Shown piece by piece: positions 6,287 through 9,295 of a stretch of 9,295 nt of DNA. The position numbers and the translations under genes are program-made. The stretch is from assembly GCA_964468725.1 (NCBI GenBank), contig CAYXVU010000238.1:1-9295 (forward strand), in the 5' to 3' direction. A model generated the notes under the pieces. It searched no databases, had not been told where the DNA came from, and saw only the letters and a program-made list of their open reading frames with translations. Source of the DNA: CAYXVU01 sp964468725. GTDB lineage: Bacteria; Acidobacteriota; Blastocatellia; UBA7656. How positions within the stretch are numbered: position 1 is the stretch's first letter; each line of letters opens with the position of its first letter.

Positions 6287-7381
6287 ATGATTAGCAGTCA
6301 CGTAGTCAAAAAACTTTCCGCCTACTGTCACGGCGAACTCGCCGCCGCCGAGCAGGCGCGCGTCGGCGCGCATCTGGCCAAGTGCGCGCGCTGCCGAAAG
6401 GAGTACGATGAGATCCGTCTCGCCGTCAAACTGGCCGAACATCTGCCGCAGGTCTCCGCGCCCGAATCGCTGTGGAGTGAAATCGAAAATTTGTTGCCGC
6501 AGCCGACGGTGCCGTCAGGGGCTAGCGTGCGCGCGCCGCGAGGTTTCGCCAATCTGCGCTGGCCTGTCTATGCTCTGAGCGCCGCCGCGCTATTCATCAT
6601 CGCCATCGGCGCAGCCCTTTATGTGTATCTGAACCGCGAAGCTTGGACGGTTGAATACCTGAGCGGCGAAACCGTCACCGAAACAAGTCGTCTCGGCGTC
6701 GGCGACGAAGTGAAGACTGACCAAGCTCTGCGCGCTCGCATTCAAGTTGGCGCGGTCGGCGAAGTGGTCATTGATCCGAACTCACAAGTGCGACTGCTTG
6801 ATGTCAGCGCAAAAGAGCATCGGTTGGCGCTTGATCGGGGACGCTTGCAAGCGCAGATTAGCGCGCCGCCGCGCCTGTTCATCGTTGACACACCGTCGGC
6901 GGCTGCGATTGATCTGGGCTGCGCCTACACTCTCGAAGTGGATGATCGAGGGCGCAGTTTTTTGCACGTCACATCGGGGCGCGTGGCACTCGAAAAGGAT
7001 GGCCGCGAAGTGACGGTCTTTCATCAAGCGATGTGCCAGACGCGACCCAACATCGGGCCGGGCACGCCCTTCTTCACGACTGCATCGCAGCCCTTGCGCG
7101 ATGCGCTGGAACGCTTCGACTTCGAGGAGGGCGGCGATGCGGCGCTGGCGACGGTCATCGCCGCTGCGACTGTGCGCGATACCTACACCCTCTGGAGTCT
7201 GCTGCCGCGTGTCAACGAGGCACAACGAGCGCGAGTTTATGACCGCATCGTCGAGCTCTTCGGCCAACCGCGCGATGCGGTGCGCGAAGAGGTACTGCGA
7301 CTCGATGAGAAACACCTCTTCCTCCTGCGTTGGGAACTGCACGATGTTTGGTGGCGCGATCCAGAGCCTGCGGTCAAATGA
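6287..7381 (+). CDS. Transmembrane anti-sigma factor: N-terminal zinc finger fused to a FecR-like domain
   Basis: About 364 residues. The start at 6287 is preferred because GAGGA (6276-6280) lies six bases before it; ATG 6281, which overlaps the sigma stop as ATGA, is in frame and would add two residues but has no spacing to that site. Numbering from 6281, the N terminus is a zinc-finger anti-sigma domain: C16-H17 and H31-x3-C35-x2-C38 within HLAKCARCRKEY. One membrane segment is at about 94-117 (WPVYALSAAALFIIAIGAAL). The outside part has a FecR-like domain at about 122-275, with GDEVKTDQALRARI, IDPNSQVRL, RGRLQAQI, FIVDTPSAAAIDLGCAY and HVTSGRVALEKDGREV. The remaining 90 residues are helical and unassigned. 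It should hold the upstream sigma factor inactive until a signal is sensed outside. The fusion of both domains in one protein replaces the usual separate anti-sigma and FecR regulators. The family call is strong; the signal is unknown. Confidence 0.88.
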   Translation: MISSHVVKKLSAYCHGELAAAEQARVGAHLAKCARCRKEYDEIRLAVKLAEHLPQVSAPESLWSEIENLLPQPTVPSGASVRAPRGFANLRWPVYALSAAALFIIAIGAALYVYLNREAWTVEYLSGETVTETSRLGVGDEVKTDQALRARIQVGAVGEVVIDPNSQVRLLDVSAKEHRLALDRGRLQAQISAPPRLFIVDTPSAAAIDLGCAYTLEVDDRGRSFLHVTSGRVALEKDGREVTVFHQAMCQTRPNIGPGTPFFTTASQPLRDALERFDFEEGGDAALATVIAAATVRDTYTLWSLLPRVNEAQRARVYDRIVELFGQPRDAVREEVLRLDEKHLFLLRWELHDVWWRDPEPAVK

Positions 7382-7398
7382 ACCCCGCATCCTCTAAA

Positions 7399-7418
7399 CC
7401 TCTCTGCGAAAAGAGAGG
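7399..7418 (+). other. Hairpin after the sigma/anti-sigma operon
   Basis: CCTCTCT (7399-7405) pairs with AGAGAGG (7412-7418) around a GCGAAA loop, 17 bases after the anti-sigma stop. No T-tract follows, so it is at best a weak or Rho-assisted end. A second hairpin, ACCGTC 7457-7462 with GACGGT 7473-7478, lies before the next gene. Confidence 0.4.
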
Positions 7419-7509
7419 GAAGAAGCGCAAGTCGGCGCCCGTCTAACTCTGCGAAAACCGTCGGAGGTTTGCGACGGTAATAGAGACCGAAATAGATGGG
7501 AGGCCGAAG

Positions 7510-7986
7510 ATGATCGCAAAGACTTTGAAGTGGATGGTGATGATTCTCGTCATCGGTTTGATTGCCATACAGTTGGTGCGTCCGGCGCGCACCAATCCGC
7601 CGGTGGACGAGTCAAAATCCGTTCATTCGCAAACCCAAATATCGCCGCAAGTCGCAGCGATTTTCGAGCGTGCCTGCAATGATTGTCATTCAAATGAAAC
7701 GCGCTGGCCTTGGTACAGCCAAATCGCGCCGGTCTCATGGTTTGTTGCCGATCACGTTCATCACGGACGCAAGCATTTGAACTTTTCCGAGTGGGGGAAC
7801 TACGAGCCTCGCCAATTGAATCACAAACTCGACGAGATTGAGCTGATGATCAACCACGATATGATGCCGCTGGCATCCTATTTGTGGGTGCACCGAGACG
7901 CCGAGCTTTCGACCGCTGATAAACAAGCCCTCCGCGATTGGGTTCGCGCCGAACGCGAGCGTCTGAGTGCCCCAACAGACAGATGA
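7510..7986 (+). CDS. Membrane-anchored haem-binding (cytochrome c-like) domain protein
   Basis: 158-residue protein matching the small haem-binding domain family (haem_bd type). Residues about 5-23 (TLKWMVMILVIGLIAIQLV) are an uncleaved anchor or signal sequence, placing the rest outside the inner membrane. A single c-type haem attachment motif, CNDCH (residues 56-60), is followed by the family-typical SNETRWPWYSQIAPVSW, then a conserved HHGRKHLNFSEW stretch. MINHDMMPLASYLWVH further on offers methionines as distal haem ligand, and a C-terminal helical part (STADKQALRDWVRAERERL) closes the domain. The ATG is set by GGGAGG at 7498-7503, six bases upstream. The gene is 128 bases after the anti-sigma gene with hairpins between, so it is probably a separate transcription unit. 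It probably takes part in electron transfer or haem sensing; which is not visible. Confidence 0.85.
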   Translation: MIAKTLKWMVMILVIGLIAIQLVRPARTNPPVDESKSVHSQTQISPQVAAIFERACNDCHSNETRWPWYSQIAPVSWFVADHVHHGRKHLNFSEWGNYEPRQLNHKLDEIELMINHDMMPLASYLWVHRDAELSTADKQALRDWVRAERERLSAPTDR

Positions 7987-7991
7987 TTTGA

Positions 7992-8020
7992 TTGACGCAG
8001 TCGGGAGTGACTTCTATAAT
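7992..8020 (+). promoter_or_regulatory. Strong promoter of tRNA-His
   Basis: TTGACG (7992-7997), a 17-base spacer and a perfect TATAAT (8015-8020). Transcription would begin near 8027, seven bases before the mature tRNA 5' end. It starts only six bases after the stop of the haem-binding gene. Confidence 0.85.
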
Positions 8021-8033
8021 CAGGTTGCGTTTT

Positions 8034-8107
8034 GCTGCTGTAGCTCAGTTGGCTAGAGCGCCTGACTGTGGATCAGGAGGTCGTTGGTTCAAGTCCAACC
8101 AGCAGTA
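8034..8107 (+). tRNA. trnH: tRNA-His (anticodon GTG)
   Basis: A 74-base cloverleaf with every arm present: acceptor GCTGCTG/CAGCAGT (G1:U72 at the end), D arm GCTC-AGTTGGCTA-GAGC, anticodon stem CCTGA/TCAGG with loop CTGTGGA (anticodon GTG at 8068-8070), variable loop AGGTC and T arm GTTGG-TTCAAGT-CCAAC. The discriminator is A (8107); CCA is not encoded (CTT follows). Bacterial tRNA-His normally carries an extra encoded G at -1 opposite C73; here -1 is T (8033) and 73 is A, which is unusual for this specificity. The anticodon itself leaves little doubt about decoding of His codons. Confidence 0.95.
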
Positions 8108-8127
8108 CTTTTCAAATCAAATAGGTA

Positions 8128-8160
8128 AGGCCACTTTGACGGTGGCCTCTTCTCTTTTTT
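8128..8160 (+). terminator. Intrinsic terminator of tRNA-His
   Basis: AGGCCAC (8128-8134) pairs with GTGGCCT (8142-8148) around TTTGACG, followed by CTTCTCTTTTTT. It is 20 bases downstream of the tRNA. Its final T bases overlap the stop codon of the integrase relic on the other strand. Confidence 0.88.
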
Positions 8161-8520
8161 ATTGGTTTGACAGCAACCCCAATCGCTTTGTTTTCAAAAC
8201 TGAGTCCATCAGGTCTATCGCTTCTTTCTTCATAGACGGTAAAACGTGCGAGTAAATATCGGCTATCGTGCTGATTTGACTGTGGCCGAGCATGGTACGT
8301 GTAACTTTCATTGGAACCCCCTGAGCGAACAAGAGGCTGGCGTAGATGTAGCGCGGGTCGCGTGCTCAATCCTGCAGTAGCTTTGTATTGGCCAACCGAA
8401 TGTCGAGATGACATTTGACGTTACGAGGATCAGTCGGTGTGCCGCCGTGGTTGCGAAGACCAATCCGGTTTCTACCCATTTCGACCCTGCGAGCAGCTTC
8501 TCTTCAAGCTCAAGCTGAGG
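8159..8520 (-). pseudogene. Decayed tyrosine recombinase (phage-type integrase), C-terminal part only
   Basis: Hand translation of the minus strand gives recognisable integrase pieces in two frames. First PQLELEEKLLAGSKWVETGL and VF (8520 to about 8455); then, one frame over, NHGGTPTDPRNVKCHL; then a TGA at 8368-8366; then DPRYIYASLLFAQGV, MLGHSQIS and ADIYSHVLPS, ending in TAA at 8161-8159. The likely nucleophile Tyr (codon 8254-8252) and the LGHS box survive. The H-x-x-R box, normally HDLRHT, reads RDPRYI, so the catalytic His is lost, and several residues before it are missing or changed. The N-terminal two thirds are absent. With a frameshift, a stop and a damaged active site, it cannot be functional. 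Its place directly beside tRNA-His suggests an old integration at that tRNA. It was found only by reading past stops. Confidence 0.85.
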
Positions 8521-8683
8521 GCTTCGCTGTGATGTAAACCCAGAGAGGGCAGCGGCGAGGAGTGCGCTGAGAAGTCCGGTCTATAGTTGTTGCTGCCAAC
8601 GAGCACTCATTCGAGGCAAAGTGCACCGCTCCTTTATTGGAGTTTGCCTAGGTTCACCACTGCTCGCCCCTGCAAAACCCGAA

Positions 8684-8712
8684 TTGACAACCTCACCAGA
8701 TCGGCATAGAGT
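8684..8712 (+). promoter_or_regulatory. Orphan sigma70-type promoter
   Basis: A perfect TTGACA (8684-8689), a 17-base spacer and TAGAGT (8707-8712, 4 of 6 to consensus). Transcription would start near 8719, almost 300 bases before the next credible start codon, so it would yield a long leader or a small RNA, or it is a relic or chance match. Confidence 0.35.
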
Positions 8713-8945
8713 GAGCCGCACCGACAGAGCCTTATCAGGGTGCAGAGTCGCAGCAAAAGCCGCTCACGATCTGGCCGCTATTAGGGGATGTATCTATTTT
8801 ACGGACACCCATGCAGGATGTTTGAGGCCGAATACGATGTACGATGAGCCGCACGCGCGATGGAATGGGCTTTGTTCGCTCTTCTATCGTTTACATTATT
8901 GAACGGTTGGCATACTCCTGTCGGCAACTCGAATCCGAGTTTGTT

Positions 8946-8974
8946 TGACACTGAAGCTCAAAAGCCTAGGCATC
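8946..8974 (+). promoter_or_regulatory. Weak candidate promoter for the gene at 9012
   Basis: A perfect TTGACA (8946-8951) with, 17 bases later, only AGGCAT (8969-8974) in the -10 position. The place, about 30 bases before the ribosome binding site region, is right, but the -10 match is poor. Confidence 0.25.
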
Positions 8975-9011
8975 AGCACCCAATCGCAACTTCTGTTGAT
9001 AAGGAGAGAAC

Positions 9012-9295
9012 ATGAACGAACACCCGAACAGTCAAGCAACCAACGCAAATCCACTTGACGCGCAAGAACCCAATCTACTCAAAGAAGAGATCAGATGTCC
9101 GGATCCGGGTGAACCGCCGATATTGGGTTTTCTTCAATTATGCGCGGATCGGCGATTTCACAGATGTATACAAAATCAGTTTCAAAAAGACGCCAAGTTG
9201 AAGTCGTCTGAAGATTATTGGATCCACGCGGATGCGGGCGGAACCCCAAAAATGGAGTGTCAGAGAACCGCGCCGGATTACTGTTATTACGATAA
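9012..9295 (+). CDS. Partial cysteine-rich protein, possibly beta-carbonic-anhydrase-like (runs off window)
   Basis: A frame of 94 codons open to the window end, so the 3' part is missing. The start is well supported: AAGGAG at 9001-9006, five bases before the ATG. The N terminus is polar (rich in N, E, P, Q) with no signal peptide, so it is probably cytoplasmic. Residues 38-77 contain LGFLQLCADRRFHRC, then DYWIHADAGGTPKM. C44-x-D46-x-R48 followed about 25 residues later by AGG resembles the beta-carbonic anhydrase arrangement (zinc Cys and Asp-Arg dyad in CxDxR, then an RNAG-type loop). Further cysteines are at 29, 52, 83 and 91. The likeness is a motif match by eye, not a proven homology; an unrelated hypothetical protein is quite possible. 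It lies beyond the integrase relic, so it may be cargo of an old element. Confidence 0.6.
   Translation, partial: MNEHPNSQATNANPLDAQEPNLLKEEIRCPDPGEPPILGFLQLCADRRFHRCIQNQFQKDAKLKSSEDYWIHADAGGTPKMECQRTAPDYCYYD

Larger units (their letters stand above)
8521..9011. other. Stretch without a credible gene
   Basis: Between the integrase relic and the gene at 9012, none of the open frames on either strand has a ribosome binding site plus recognisable protein content. Weak integrase-like residues may continue to about 8575 on the minus strand. The region is mosaic in look and fits degenerated mobile-element DNA. Two promoter-like sites are listed separately. Confidence 0.5.

Noticed and set aside
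7399..7418. Hairpin as an intrinsic terminator of the sigma/anti-sigma operon
   Set aside because: No T-tract follows on the plus strand; it is kept only as a hairpin.
8112..8414. 100-codon open frame on the minus strand
   Set aside because: It is in a different frame from the recognisable integrase residues and runs through the tRNA terminator hairpin.
8597..8606. CCAACGAGCA as a possible second attachment site
   Set aside because: It matches the tRNA 3' part CCAACCAGCA in only nine of ten bases and the likeness does not extend, so chance is likely.
8621..8902. 93-codon open frame on the plus strand
   Set aside because: It starts with GTG without a ribosome binding site, and the protein has no recognisable features.

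Overview
The window looks like a chromosomal piece of a GC-rich, Gram-negative-type bacterium. The mix of a secreted seven-repeat FG-GAP protein, an ECF sigma factor with a zinc-finger/FecR anti-sigma factor, a haem-binding CxxCH protein and a zinc-ribbon proline-rich membrane protein is what I would expect from an Acidobacteriota genome (perhaps Blastocatellia). That placement is an inference from gene content and style; no rRNA or marker gene is present to prove it. The sequence is a draft assembly: a run of exactly 100 N lies at 1541-1640.

Layout. 1-2281 (+): a membrane-anchored SPFH/band-7 protein (66-896), then a zinc-ribbon, proline-rich protein with three membrane segments (1101-2281) that is broken by the assembly gap. 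A strong hairpin (2318-2345) separates it from a convergent cold-shock protein gene (2370-2573, -). The csp gene starts with TTG, has a good sigma70-type promoter 140-180 bases upstream and a long leader with a duplicated motif. 2760-3138 has no gene but holds a nested imperfect inverted repeat. 3139-5493 (-) is a secreted FG-GAP beta-propeller protein with two IPT/TIG-like domains. Divergent from it, 5715-7381 (+) encodes an ECF sigma factor and its overlapping or abutting anti-sigma/FecR partner. 7510-7986 (+) is a haem-binding protein. A tRNA-His gene with its own promoter and terminator follows (8034-8107).

From 8159 onward the character changes: directly after the tRNA terminator lies the decayed C-terminal part of a tyrosine recombinase on the minus strand, then about 430 bases without a credible gene, then the start of a cysteine-rich protein (9012 to beyond the window end) with a CxDxR...AGG pattern like beta-carbonic anhydrases. 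This is probably the edge of an old integrated element at tRNA-His.

The sigma/anti-sigma pair forms a clear signalling unit: sigma factor in the cytoplasm, anti-sigma crossing the membrane with a FecR-like domain outside. Its targets are unknown; the divergent FG-GAP gene is the nearest candidate. No defence system, CRISPR array or complete mobile element was seen. The most notable items are the tRNA-His that lacks the usual G-1/C73 identity pair, the integrase relic beside it, the duplicated motif in the csp promoter/leader, and the 55-base duplicated flanks of the gap, which suggest that the gap is an assembly artefact.
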